From contig WWBZ02000040.1 of the NCBI GenBank assembly GCA_011503125.2, forward strand, positions 3,410,001 to 3,474,000: DNA of 64,000 nucleotides, in the 5' to 3' direction. The position numbers were made by a program, and so were the translations under genes. Source of the DNA: Botryosphaeria dothidea. Taxonomy: Eukaryota > Ascomycota > Dothideomycetes > Botryosphaeriales > Botryosphaeriaceae. Position 1 is the first letter of the stretch. Every line of letters begins with the position of its first letter. The notes below the pieces were generated by a model. It worked only from the letters and a program-made list of their open reading frames with translations. It had not been told where the DNA came from and searched no databases. Positions 23,997-36,500 of the stretch are shown here, piece after piece.

Positions 23997-24758
23997 ATGA
24001 CAGACCTCATCGTCACGCCCTCCAAACCAATGCGCTCGGTCCCACAAGCCTCCACCACGTCGCTCATCGACCGGCTACCAACCGAGCTCCGCCTCCAGCT
24101 CTACGACTACCTCTTCCCGGACAAGCCGGTGCCCTCGCACCCCTGCGACAAGGGCTCCTTCCGCGCCGACGGCCAGCCCTGCAGCACCCGCATCCTCCGC
24201 CTCAACCGCGCCATCCACGACGAGGCCGCCGCCATCCTCTACTCCAAGGTCCCCTTCCAGGTCAAGATCCACCCCGGCGGCATCGCGCTGTGCGGCGGCC
24301 AGCAGATGACGTACCCGGACTTCGACTTCGGCAAGCGCGGCGGCCCGCGCAAGGTGCATCCGGTTGCCGGGGGCACGTGGGACGCGGTGCTGCGCAACGT
24401 GCGGCGCGTCGACATCGTCGTCGTCGCGTGGGTCCAGTACAGCATCTTCGACGTCGTCAAGCAGTACGCGCACCATTTGGCCGATGCCCTCGCCGCGGCC
24501 GACCCGCCCCTGTTGGATTTGAGACTGGCCATCGAGTGGCACAACGGGACCACGAATTTCCCGGTTACGCACCCCACCCCGGCGATGGCGAGGCAGCTGC
24601 TCGAGCCGTTTGAGCGGTTGAGGGTGAGGAGGTGCGTCGATGTCGGGAATGTGGGGACGCCGCGGTATTTCTTTGGGGCGCCGGCGTTGGCGGTCGTGGA
24701 GGAGGAGGAGTATAAGGTGTTGAAGGAGGAACTGAAGGAGAAGATGCTGATGAGGTGA
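23997..24758 (+). CDS. F-box-like hypothetical protein
   Basis: Single-exon protein of 253 residues. After a short Ser/Pro leader it has SLIDRLPTELRLQLYDYLFP, the degenerate F-box-like opening of many fungal proteins that begin with a short leucine-rich helix pair, followed by ILRLNRAIHDEAAAILYSK, the helix that usually follows it. The remainder (VDIVVVAWVQYSIFDVVKQY) resembles the conserved body of these proteins. The C-terminus is a charged coiled helix (EEEEYKVLKEELKEKMLMR). The context ACCACCATGA is a good start. Function unknown; a substrate adaptor role is only an inference from the F-box similarity. Confidence 0.75.
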   Translation: MTDLIVTPSKPMRSVPQASTTSLIDRLPTELRLQLYDYLFPDKPVPSHPCDKGSFRADGQPCSTRILRLNRAIHDEAAAILYSKVPFQVKIHPGGIALCGGQQMTYPDFDFGKRGGPRKVHPVAGGTWDAVLRNVRRVDIVVVAWVQYSIFDVVKQYAHHLADALAAADPPLLDLRLAIEWHNGTTNFPVTHPTPAMARQLLEPFERLRVRRCVDVGNVGTPRYFFGAPALAVVEEEEYKVLKEELKEKMLMR

Positions 24759-25379
24759 TTTTTAAAGAGTCTGAGGCGTATGGGAAAGGCGTTTCTATAC
24801 CTGGGTAGAGGCTGATGATGGCATCGGCTGGGCTTGGGAAAAGCTTGGGAAGGCACTGGCGTTTAGAAAAAGGACTTTGAAATGATTGGATAGAGATAAT
24901 ATAACGCTAATGATGATACCTATCTAAATACTTGTACTGTTCGCAAATATGCATTAGTGAAGGCTAGTTACCGTTTCAATGATCAATCAGAGAAGAAGGG
25001 CCTATTTCTCGCTCAAAGAGTCGTTGGTTAAGTACAATATGTTCACATGGATGATGTCGCCGGGACAAGCACATAAATGCATGCGCTGGTGAAGCAGGTC
25101 ATGGATTTGGAGTCACGGTTTTTCATTTACACGTTTTATGAACAAGTAAATGGCTAGATAAGCTGTCAAAAGTTCCACCAGAAACTTCACTAACAAGTAA
25201 TATGCATTTTGCGACCACATGTTGAGTCTTGTGATGTAGCTCTTCGATTAAAATTTCGAAGACGCAAGTGATCCGCGATCCCCAATACGTTCTTCCTAAG
25301 CAAGTATTGCCATAAGATTCACTGTATATAGTTCAATCAAAATTCACTGCAGCCATCGAAGTTTCTGCAGTGATCAAAC
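24759..25379. other. Intergenic, AT-rich
   Basis: Relatively AT-rich spacer with no open frame of note. It holds the 3' end of the F-box-like gene and the promoter of the SRR1-like gene. Confidence 0.4.
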
Positions 25380-26520
25380 ATGGGCATCGAAGCAGCAGTC
25401 GTCGAACCGGGAACCGTCACTCTGGCCGGTGGACCCGGCTGTGGTAAGCCCGTCACGGCCCTCATCAACCAGGACATGCTGACCGCAGCGGAGCGCATCA
25501 ACCACGAGACACATTACGCTCAGTAAGTCATCGAAAACTGATATCACTGCCTCATAGACGCTACCATTTAGCTAGAATAGGAAGAAAAACAAAGGAACTG
25601 AATATACCACTGACCCAACCACAGCCTCGTCGCCAAACCCAACCCCGACACCAGCGAGCGCAGCTACACGCTCAAAATCTACAAGAAGAAAGACCTCGAC
25701 CAGCTGCGCGCCGAGCTGGGGCCGCACCTGCGTCGGTACGACCGCAAGAGAGGCGCGCGCAAGCGCATCAAGACCTTCGCCAAAGACCTGGTCTCCAAAG
25801 CCGACGTGACGAACGTCATCGTGCTGGGCCTGGGCAGCGTGTCGCTCGCCGACAGCGACCCCAACGGCGCTTATGATCGGCTGGCGTGGCTGCTCACGTT
25901 TGGGCATGTGCTGAGGCGTGGGTGTTCTTCTCTTCTGTCGCGCCATGGTGTCGTGTGGTTGACGCAGGATGCTTGCAGGTTACGTAACGCACCACTACGT
26001 CAAGCTGCTCGCACAAGACCACACCTTCTCGCCGCCGGAGCAGTTCTTCCTCTGGACGCTGGGCGTGCACGTCGTGCGCGATCCGGACGCGTTCGACCTC
26101 GTTAACGAGCACTCTGTCGTCGTTGCGTTTGGAGACGGCAGCGGCGACCATGGGTCTTGCTGGTCCCGTATTGCAACGAGGGTGTGGCCGGCGGCTATCC
26201 TGGCGGAGCGGGAAGGCGTGGAGGCAAGTACAGGGAGGCCGGAGGAGGGGTTTGGTGGCGAAGAGGATAGAAGAGAAGGAGAGGTTGTTGAGAGGGCGCA
26301 GGATTTCTTCGTGGCGTATGATAGATTGCCGCCTCCGGTTGGGCTTGAAGCGTTGGGGGATTTGGTGTTGTTGTTGAGAAAAGAGGAGTCGCCGAAGAAG
26401 ACATTGGAAGGTATCGGCGAGGTCCAGGCTGTGATGGCTGTTGAAAGGAGAGAAGATAGACGTTTAGCACGTCCAAGCCAGAACTCCCAGACCGTGCGGT
26501 GGGAGTCTTTGCCATTTTAA
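25380..26520 (+). CDS. SRR1-like domain protein
   Basis: Exons 25380-25522, 25625-25917 and 25979-26520 give 325 residues with consistent phases. The SRR1-like region contains TNVIVLGLGSVSLADSD, LAWLLTFGHVL, then after the second intron DHTFSPPEQFFLWTLGVHVV and SVVVAFGDGS. Plant SRR1 acts in light/clock signalling and the yeast homologue (Ber1) relates to microtubules, but the fungal role is unclear. The C-terminal region is Glu/Arg-rich and ends WESLPF. The first exon has a glycine-rich start (TLAGGPGCGKPV) that is not a P-loop in context. Family assignment is good; molecular function is unknown. Confidence 0.82.
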
Positions 26521-26677
26521 GGAAGGTCTGCTGTTTAGCAACAATCGTATGTCAACTTCCCGAATCACGGGTTATGTTAAATTGGTAGGCTTTTGCGGAA
26601 GGGCAGACAAATCATCTGTGGAGAATGTGTGCAATAGGAATAATTCATAAACATTACTGTGGTATCTCAAAAAAAGC

Positions 26678-28408
26678 TTAGAGAAGCTTGAAGTAACCCG
26701 TGCAAAGCCCATTGCTCGTGAAAATCCCTTCCGGGTCTATCGTCTTCTGTATCTCTTTCAACCTCTCCACATTCTCCGCTTTGTACCCGGCAAACACATC
26801 ATCGAACTCGGAACACGCATAGTTCATGTAGACGTATTTATTGAGTACTCCGAGTTCGGCGGCGGATTCCGTGAACCTTCTCTGTAATCTCTCGCGAAAC
26901 TCATACGCTGCGTTATCCTCCGCAGAATCAGTCCAACTCGTAGCCACGTTGAGGACTAGTGATAATTAGTAACCGATACAAAATCAAAAACGGCAGGCTC
27001 TGGGTTAAGCTCACGTGTTAATGGGCCGTCGGACTCGATTCCAATCGCATTGCCACCATGGTTGTTCATAGCGTTAATGGAGGCCCTCTGAATTGGTTGA
27101 AACGTCATTGCTGGACAGGCAGTTTTCGCTTTGACCTTAAGAATTTCGATTTCCTCCTTGAAGATCTGAACCATACGTCTCTCCTGCTCCTTTGACGGCG
27201 CGAAGGTTACTGAGGACATCCAATTGCTAGAAAGCGCAAGAGTCAGTTGACTATAGTTTCCAGGTATACCATATGCATCGCTTTCTGGATTTTGACATAC
27301 CGTTGTCCAGCTGGGGTGCCTGCCTTCAACTCCATGCTGAAGTTGCTAACGTATTCTGTTCTCATTGTGCTACCGAGCGCCTCAATCTTGTCGATTTCGC
27401 TATACACCGACGGACTCTCAGTGATATCCTTCGAGTACATCAGTTGGGAAAGAGCCAAAGTGGCATTTTTGGCCGGCATCCAAATGTAGCCGGTCCAGAA
27501 TGCAATATTAGGATCATCACTCATGGTCAAGTCGTAGGAGGCATCGATGAGGGCATCCATCTTGTCCGGAGTGTAGAACTTCTGTCCGCCGTAAATCTTG
27601 CCTTGGCTGACGGTAGCAAGAGTAAAGTGTGTGACGATGCCGAAATTATTGCCGCCGCCGCCGCGGAGGGCGAAGAAGAGGTCCGGGTTGCAATATTCGT
27701 TGGCGGTGACTATGGTGGTGTTTGGCAGGACCACCTCCATTTCCAGAATATTGTCCGTTGCCCAGCCATGCCGAGCAGACAGAAAGCTGATTCCTCCTCC
27801 AGTGAGCAGACCTCCCACACCGACATCGTCAACCCTCCCTCCTACAACAGCAAGGTTTTCTTTTTCCAAAGCCCGATAGACGTCGCCCCATACGGCGCCC
27901 GTGCCCACGCGCGTCTGAGTTTTGTCGTCGGAAAGTTCGACCTGGTTGATGCGTCTAAGATCGACGGTGACGCCGCCGACTGAATTGGAGGCACCTTTGC
28001 TGGAACTGTGGCCGCCGCTCTTGATAGCAAAGGTGCACCAGTTGTTGATCAGAATGCCGAGCACAGTGGCGACTTCTTCAGTTGATTTGGGCTCGATGCG
28101 GCAGGCGCGCTGGGAATCCTGCTGCTTTGCATCCCAGACGGAAAAGTTCTTGTCGGCATGCGGGTAATGCAGCTGTGATCCAAACTCGCTGGCCAGGGAG
28201 GCGCACTGTTGCACGTCGATCAGATGTGAGTGCTTGTTTTAAGCATAACGTCAAAACAGGCAAGAATTACCGCTGCATCACAGCCGCCGCTACTCAGGTC
28301 CCTGACAGTCGGAATGGCAAAGAATTGGGCCGAGGCCGCTTGGCAGAGAAAAGAAATAATAAGAGCGATCAAGGGGAGAAGCGGGAGCGAGGGAGCGAGG
28401 GCAGCCAT
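26678..28408 (-). CDS. Secreted FAD-linked oxidoreductase (BBE-like)
   Basis: Berberine-bridge-enzyme-like flavoprotein. Exons 28408-28271, 28205-27301, 27226-27015 and 26955-26678 give 510 residues, all in phase. A signal peptide (LPLIALIISFLCQAASA) precedes the FAD-binding PCMH domain, where the FAD-linking His sits in IKSGGHSSS. GVGGLLTGGGISFLS is the second flavin loop; the Cys used by bicovalent members is absent there, so single covalent attachment is likely. LRGGGGNNFGIVTHF follows. The C-terminal domain ends with YACSEFDDVFAGYKAENVERL and a DPEGIF motif. It lies beside the polyketide synthase, so a tailoring oxidation in that pathway is plausible but only inferred. No defects seen, unlike the synthase. 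Confidence 0.88.
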
Positions 28409-30501
28409 GATGGCTGTTGCCACGCCGGCGGGGGTGTGGCGAGGCAGTCTTTGAAGGGCAGCTTCGACGGGCGACAGGGAAACGGCAAGTTGACGTGGAG
28501 TGAAGGGAATCAAATAGTGCACCCTACGGAGAGCGCCAAGGCGGGAAGTTGCGGCGCTGGAGGCGGATCTAGTGTTGTAGACGGATTAGGAGCAAGCGTG
28601 GCTTTTGGGGGCGGCGGCAGGGTGAGCCAGGCGCAGGGCTGCACATCGGCTACCGGACCCCATCGTGGCCGAAGGAGTGGGAGAATGTTGCTCGGGTTGG
28701 CTGGTCGGGAGAGCTGAGAAACTGGGGCGGCGAGAGGTCGTGACAGGAGTCTGGAAAATTCCGTCTGTCGGAGATTGCAAGCACCCATTGGTGATCATGC
28801 CAGGGTTGCTGCACACCATCGCCCACGGAGCCATCCGCCAGCCCGTTGCGCCGTCCCCTTTGGGAAGACCACTTCTCTTCGCCGCGGCGACTGCCACCTC
28901 TGGCTGAGCGGCGTGGGCTCATGCGGCGCAACCAAGCCTCGAATCCAGAAGGCGCGAAGGTGTGAGAGCACCCGCATCTCGTGCCGTTCCTGCATCCAGA
29001 CCTCTGCTCCTTCCGGGCTTGTTCATCGCGCTAGCCCATCCTGGTGGCCTCTTCCGCCGCCCGCCTTGAGCCGCGCCTCCAGCCTGCAAAGCACCAACCA
29101 TCAGCACCAGCACCAGCTCCAGCGCTCGCTCACAAATAGCCGGCAAGCCGATATACCGTCTGCGCCCTATAGCCTTCATTCCACCAACCTCACGTCTGCA
29201 CGTTACATCGCCTCGTCGCCTGAGGCTCCGCACGGCATCATCCACGTCCGGCCGCGTAGTCATCATTTCCGTCTGTCGCATCCCGCTCAAGTACTCACGC
29301 ATCGAATTCCCTTTCCAGTGCTCGCTTCCCTTTCCTGGAGAGGCCCTGGTCACGAATCCTATCATCGCCGCGATCACCGCCTGCCTCGTCTCGTGAGTCA
29401 ACGGGGACGGCCTGAAACGAGTAGAGTACGCTTTACGGTGTACTTTCTATGTCATTGGCCATGTGGCGCCTATTGCAGGGAAACACGAAAAATGTTCACC
29501 GGCATCTCCGATGCCCGGCTTTCTCCACCGCCAACTTACGTAGCTGGGCGCCGTTGAGAAGACAACTGGAAAAGGGAAAAAGAAGAAAATCTACCAAGAC
29601 GTCCTTCGCTCGTAAAAAGTCGCCTTAAATATTTTTCCAGGAGCCCACAGCTGCGCATGACAACGCCGATGATCTTGAGCGCATCAAATTTCTGCAACTT
29701 CCACACAGCAGGCAATGCCCTCCGCGGCCCTTCCCAAACAATTGCATTTAAGAGTCCCCGTTTCACCGACTACTAACCACCGTGGTTACGATCGATCGTA
29801 AATCCGAGAAAATCGCCCCGCTCGTACGGATATATGAGTCGTCCTCTGTCCGTACGGAACATTCCGTGCTTCAAGGGAAACCGCCCTCTACACCACGCGG
29901 ATGCCGACTCGTGATGTCGTCAGCAAGTGTCAGCGCTACAATGGCCAAGGCTTGGGACAGCGTATTCCGACCGCCAACTTTATTCCGTGTTTCAAACTAC
30001 AGCTGCGCCTCTGCGTTGTCAAAGTCTGCATGTTTAAGGACCGACTGATCGACATCGTTCGCGAATGTGCTCATGGTGTGGAGAAACGGGGTCAGCAAAC
30101 GTCATACGATGTGCAGGTAAGACGGAAGGGTCTACAAATCCTTCAACTACCAATCAAAGGCCTAAAAAATAGCCGGTGCCTAGAATATACCTAATTCCAA
30201 GCCCCACTACAACATGAGCGAGAAGCCGCTTGCGCTCATGAGAGGACAGGGCAGATTCTCCACCTCGGAAGCAGTACATGCATGAGCATGGATTCAAAGC
30301 GTTGGACAGAATCCGAACGAAGCGAAGAAATGCCAGGATTATCCACGGAACTTGCCAACCGGCAGCTTTTACTCGCTGTATCTATATGACCCCACCCGGA
30401 TTCCGAATACTCCAATCCAGTTGCTACCATGGCCTTTAGGAAAATGAAAACGTACCATTCACAATTGAAAGCCAAAGGAGAAATTAACAGCGCCAAAAAC
30501 T
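28409..30501. other. Intergenic, nothing supported
   Basis: About 2.1 kb between the FAD oxidase and the PKS. GC-rich frames overlap on both strands at 28500-29560 without any domain. It probably contains the oxidase promoter and the PKS 3' region. Confidence 0.4.
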
Positions 30502-33500
30502 CTACTGCTGCACCCCGTCGATCAACTTACTCTTCCCCGCCAAATCCGCTGCCAGCGCCCTCATGGGCACATTCGCCATGATCTCAAATACGCTCACCTC
30601 TACACTCATCTCCTTGGCGATCCAGTTCCTGACCTCGACTGCGACCAGCGAGTCGACGCCATACGCACTCAATGGCTTATTTGCATCAATATCGCTAGCC
30701 GGCACCATCATCAATTTAGCCAGACGCTCGACCATGCTGCGCGTGATGAGTTCGACTGCTCCACCGATATCGCCACCCACACGCGCCAACTCATCACGCA
30801 GTGAGATGGAGCTGCCGCTGGCAGTGCTGGACCCAGCGGCGCGAGCCAGTAACGGCGTGAATTTGCCATCGGCGATCCAGTACCAGGATTCCGAGTGCTC
30901 GTTGATGGGTAGGCCGCACATAATTTGCGCCGGGTGTGGGGTCGATGACATGGCAGTGGCAAGAAGGCCATGGAGGTCGGAGTTGTGCATGACTTTGAGA
31001 CCTACAGAGAAAGAGAAGATGGTCAGGGAAAGGTAGATTCAGGGGAAAGGAGATCGGGTCGGTGTCACTCACCCATGCTCTTAATATGATCGACGTACTC
31101 ATCATGCTCGGCCACGAATCCGACACTGAGTAAGTATCCGATGTCGATGGCCATAGCGCGCAGGCCCAGAGAGCGGCGGTAACTGGCAAAATAATCCTGG
31201 AAAATGTTGCCCGCACCATAATTGCCTTGGCCACGGTGGCCCATAACGCCGGCAAGGGAGCTTAGCATGACGAAGAAGTCGAGATTCTTAGGCAGCATGT
31301 CGTGCAGGTTCCAGGCTCCGTGCACCTTGGGCCCAACAGTGATGCGCAGGTGGTCCGCGCTCATGGCATCAAAAAGCGTATCTCTGAGTACCATTGCACC
31401 TGTCACACAGCCGCAAACAGGAGGCAGAGAAGAGAGCTGCTCCAACACGGATGCCAAGGACTCCCGGCTCCCCACGTCGCAGTCGAAAGCAAGTGCGTTG
31501 GTGCCGTAAGTTTTCCGGAGGTTGGCGATGTAAGAAATGTTCTCCTCACCGGATGCGGCGGAGCGTGACAGGAAGACGAGGTTCTGCGCGCCCTTCTCAG
31601 CTAGCCAGCGGCCGATCTCACGACAGATGCCACCCAAACCGCCTGCCAGAACGTATGTTGCGTCTGGCCGGATCTGCACCTGCGGCGTACGCGGAACTGC
31701 AGGTACAAGATCGGAGTCGTCGACGCGGACGACGATCTTGCCCGTGTGCTTGCCCGTCTGCATGTACCGGAACGCCTTCTCGACCTCAGCGAAAGTGAAA
31801 AGCTGAACGGGCTTCACGGGCTTGATGGAGCCATCGTTGATCAGCTTCGCCACGTCTTGGAACAGGGTCACGGCACGTGGCGTGGGGTTGTTCTCGAAGT
31901 CGATGAGGTTTACTCCGCAGTAGCTCTTGTTCTCCAAAAATGGCATCATGTCGAGGCCGGTGTTGCTGAACAAATCAGCCTTTCCAATTTCGAGGAAGCG
32001 CCCGAACTTGGCTAGACAGTGCCAGCTCAGACGCAGCGCCTCGCCTGCCAGTGATTTCAGCACGACATCGACTCCAGCACCATTCGTCATGCGTTCGATG
32101 CCCTTAGCGAAGCTGAGGTCGCGGCTGCTGAAAATGTGGTCGGCAGGTATGCCATACTCACGCATTATCAGCTCTTTCTTCTCCGCAGAACCCACCGTGG
32201 CATAAATCTCTGCACCAATGTGCTGAGCTACTGCGATGGCGGCCTGTCCCACTCCACCGGCGGCAGCGTGGATCAAGATCGATTCGCCCTTGACGAGCCT
32301 ACCAACAGTAACGAGGGCATAGTAAGCTGTCAGGTAGATCAGAGGCATAGAAGCCGCATCCTCAAAGCTCATACCATCGGGCATAGGAATGACGCCCTGA
32401 ACGGGGAAGCGCACGTACGTGGCGAACGTATCGCAAGAAGACGTGCAGACACGGTCTCCTGGCCGGACCGTCATCACAGCCGCACCAACCCGCGTAACGA
32501 GGCCAGAAACGTCCACGCCTAGCTTCTACTCGTTAAGGTTTCCCATGGCGACGAGAACGTCCTTGAAGTTCAGCCCGACAGCCTTCACCTCGATTTCGAT
32601 CCAGTCCTCCGGCAAGGGCTTGTAGTACGTCTCATCCTCCTCCCAGCGGAACGTGTCCAGCAGCCCAGGCGTCTTGATCGTGAGCTTAAGCGGACGACCG
32701 CAACCTCTGAACGACACATCCTCTGGGTCGTCCTTGGCCTCGTACGTCCGCAGCGACGCGTCGACCGCGGGCGCCTTCTCGACGCGCGGCACGTAGACGC
32801 TGCCGCGGCGGGCCGCGTACTCGTGGTCCTGAACACCATCGCCCCGGCTGTGGCTGACAGCCACCTCCAAGACGGCGGCGGCGCTCGCATGGATATCCAT
32901 GCCATCGTCGTCCGCGGGCTCGATGTCGAGCGTGGCCAGCGACACGCCTGCGTTCTCGTTGCGGATGGCCCGCGAGAGGCCGACCATCAGCGCGCCGTTG
33001 TGCGGTAGCGGGCACTCCATCGCCGCGCCGCCCATCACCCACAGCGTGCCGCCTGCGTTCAGGACTAGCGCGCGCAGCCGCTCCCAGTCCTCGTCGCTGA
33101 TTCTGGCGAGCAGTGGCTGCTCCCACTCGGTTAGCGCGATGCAGTACTTGCCCCTGATGTCTTCCACGGCGAAAGAAGACCACCGCAGCACGTCGATCTC
33201 GTCGTATCCGCGCGCCCGGAACGCCTTCTTGATAGTGGCACTCAGATTATCGGTCGCGGGCGTACCGCTGCTGATGATGGCGAAGGCGGAAGCGGGCTCG
33301 GACTGGGAGGCGAGGGGTTTGGTCGAGACGAGCAGGCTGACGGGCTCCTGGCTGCCGTCGCGATCGCCACGCACGTCGAGGTCGACGCCGGAGAGGTCGG
33401 CGAGCTTGAGCGCGGCGTCCCATTCTTGGACGTCGAGGAGGGGACCGCCTTTGCGGCCGTCGGATTCGCCGAGCCACCTGGAGGATGTTAGTGATGAGGG

Positions 33501-36500
33501 TTTAGGGGGAGGAGGGGGAGGAGGGGGAGGTGATGTTTTGTGAGGTCCATCCGAGAAGTATTGCAAGAGTAAGTGTGTAAAGACGCATGGGTGATCGAAG
33601 CTTTCATTTGGACGCGGATGTGGTTAATCTTATCGAACACACAACCGGTCGAACGCTCCAACCCCATATGCGTGTCTGCGCTTACTGTTGCAATAGACTT
33701 CGAGATCGACCTCGCAAGCGGAAAGTATACTTACCATCCCGGCAACGGTCCCATGATGAAACCGCAGAAAATGCGCTTTATGGTAACCTCAGACAGAACA
33801 AGCTTGCCGCCAGGCTTGAGCAACGCGCGGCAGTGCGCCAGCGTCTCCTGGATGCTCTTCGTGGCGTGCAGCACGTTGGCGCAAACGATCAGGTCGAAGC
33901 TCTCGGGCTCGAAGCCCTGGTCCAGCGGATCGTCCTCGATGTTGCACGTTCCGAACTCCATGATCGAAGCATCCTTGGAGAAGCGCTCGGCCGCCTTCGC
34001 CAAGAAACCGGGGCTGATGTCCGTGAAGAAGTAGCGCGCCGTCTTCGTTGCGCAGCCGCTCCAGGACATGGTAGGTCGTGCCGCCGGTGCCGGCGCCGAT
34101 TTCCAGGATCGAGAGGCCGGGCTTCTTGTCGGCGACGAGGCCGACGTACTCGGCGACGTTGGTGTTGAACGAGGTGCCGAAGGCGCCCCGGTAGAAGGCG
34201 TACAGCAAGTCCCCCTCGAGCATGGCCTGCAGCGGTTCGATCTCATGCTTAAAGATGCGACCCAGGCTCAGGCCGATACGGTCCGTCGTATGCAGCGTGA
34301 TGTCGCCCGAGTTGGAGGTGACGATGCGCTTCCTCGCGGCCACCAGCTCCGCTTCGATCTGCGCCTTGTCGTTTGGCAGCGGCGGGAAGGCTACCAGCCG
34401 CTCGATCATCCACTCGTAGAACAGCTTGAAGAAGCCGTCCTGGGGCACGTACGCCTTGCCCTCCTCGCTCGCCAGCCAGTCCAACGTGCGCTGGATGTAC
34501 ACGAGGCAGACGTACTCGAGTTTGTCGAGCACCAAGTCATCATCCGCGTTGGGCAGCGTGCGCGCGTAGACGAGCTCCTTGATCTTGGCCGGCGATATCA
34601 GGTCGGCGTCCTCGTGCCAGACCTGCTCGAAACATTGGGCGCGGCCCTCGCCTATCCCCTTCTGGCTGTCGCTGGCACCCACGGACGCCAGACCCAGTCC
34701 TTCCATGATGATCTGCGGGGACTGCAAGTCATCCTCGGCAGCGATGGTGATGGAAGACATCCAGGTGGTGTAGCTTGTCTTCTGCGCAGTCGAGTAGCCA
34801 TGCAGCCTGGTTCCAGCGGTCGACGGCATGCTCGCCGACACATAGATGCGGTCGAACGAAAAGGGCACGACGGCCTCGTTCAGCGACTGCTCGGCGCCGC
34901 TGATGGACGGGAACAGCAGGTGCAGGACCGAGTCCAGTGTCGCTGGGTGGACGACGCAGGGGTACTCGTAGCTCGACGGCATGACGGCCCTTGTGTCTGG
35001 CACGCTGATGACGCCGTAACTAGCACTTTCTCCCGCGTACAGCTCCGTCATGTTCCTGAACGTCTTGCCGTAGTGCATCCCGATCGTCTCGACCGTGTCG
35101 TACAGGAAGCCCCGCGCCGGCTTCTGGCACTTCTCCCTGGCCTCGGCAAAAGCGTCGCGGCACCGTTGGTTCTCGAGCGAAAGTTCCTCCTGCATGGCCG
35201 CGGACGACAGGGAGGACTTGTATGTCACCGAGACCAGGCCTCTGCAGTACGCGGTCCATTGCTTCGAATCTACGGACCACAATGAGACGGCGAACTCGTA
35301 CAGGCTCGCGGACGGTGCCGCCTTGGTTTCCGTCCTGCGCGGGTGGAACTGGACCATCACCTCGACGCCTTTGTCGTCTTCCGGCACCCGCAGAGCCGTC
35401 GTGATTGACACGTCGCGTAGCTCGTACCCGAGCACCTCCTCGTTGGCGTCGGCCAGCTGCCGCGCGCCCTCGATAGCCATGACGACCATGCCCGCGCCCG
35501 GGTAGAGGATATCGCCCTAGACGCGGTGCTCGCGGATCCACGGGCTCTCGCCGCAGCGCAGGAAGTTGCGCCACACGGGCTCGGGCGAGTCGGGCACGCG
35601 GTACCCGAGCAGGTCCAGCCGCGGCGTCGGGCGTAGGCGGTGCTCGCGGCTGAGGTACGACTCCTCCCAGAAGCTGAGCGCGTGGTTCCACGCGTAGGGG
35701 GGCAGGTCGACCAGCATGGACGACGCGTCGGCGGGCGTCTCGTTGACCGCGCTCAGGTCGAGCTAGCAGCCCTTCCAGTATAGCTCGCCCGCGCAGGCGA
35801 GCGCGGTTTGCACGCCGTCGTGGTTGCGGCGGAGCACGGTGGCGTAGGACAGGTCGGTGAATTGTCTTCGTTCTTGAAGACGTCGAGCACGTAGCTGCGC
35901 AACGCAGAGTGCGGTCCCACCTCGACGAAGACGCTGGCGAAGGCGGTCCGGCGGTCGTGCGAACGCTTCTGCTCCTTGGAGTGGTGCAGCAGCGCGGAGA
36001 GGGCGCCGGCGAAGTTGACGGGCGAGACGAGGTTGTCGACCCAGTACGAGGGGCCCAGTTTCTCTGGCTGGATGAGCGCCCCCGTGACGGAGGAGAACAT
36101 GGGAATGTTCTGCGTACAGTCGACAGTGCCGACACCAGCCAGGGCAGTCTCGTATGCTTCGCGGATGACCTCCACGTGCGGCGAGTGGTATGCAACCTCC
36201 ACCTTCAGCTTCGTGCTGTTGACCTGCTCCACAGTGAGAATATCCTGCAGCTCATCGACGGCAGCTTCATCACCAGAGACAGTGCAGGCCTTGGGGCTGT
36301 TGAAGGCAGCCACAACAGCCTTGCCCGCAGTCAGACCGGCGAGCCGCTCTTTCAGAGACTCACCACTGGCACCGACAGCCATCATCGCGCCCTTGCCGTT
36401 CCTCTCCGCAACCGTCCCCGCAAACCGGCCCCTGAGCCATGCGATCTTGACCGCAGCTGCCCTCGTGATCGCGCCCGCGCAGTACGCCGCCGCGATCTCG

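Noticed and set aside
32899..33543. Ser/Pro-rich plus-strand frame of 214 codons
   Set aside because: Antisense of PKS coding sequence; the polyglycine end is the pyrimidine tract of a PKS intron.
34068..35285. 405-codon open frame on the plus strand
   Set aside because: Exact antisense of the PKS dehydratase/methyltransferase coding region; GC-rich third positions keep the opposite strand open. No domain.
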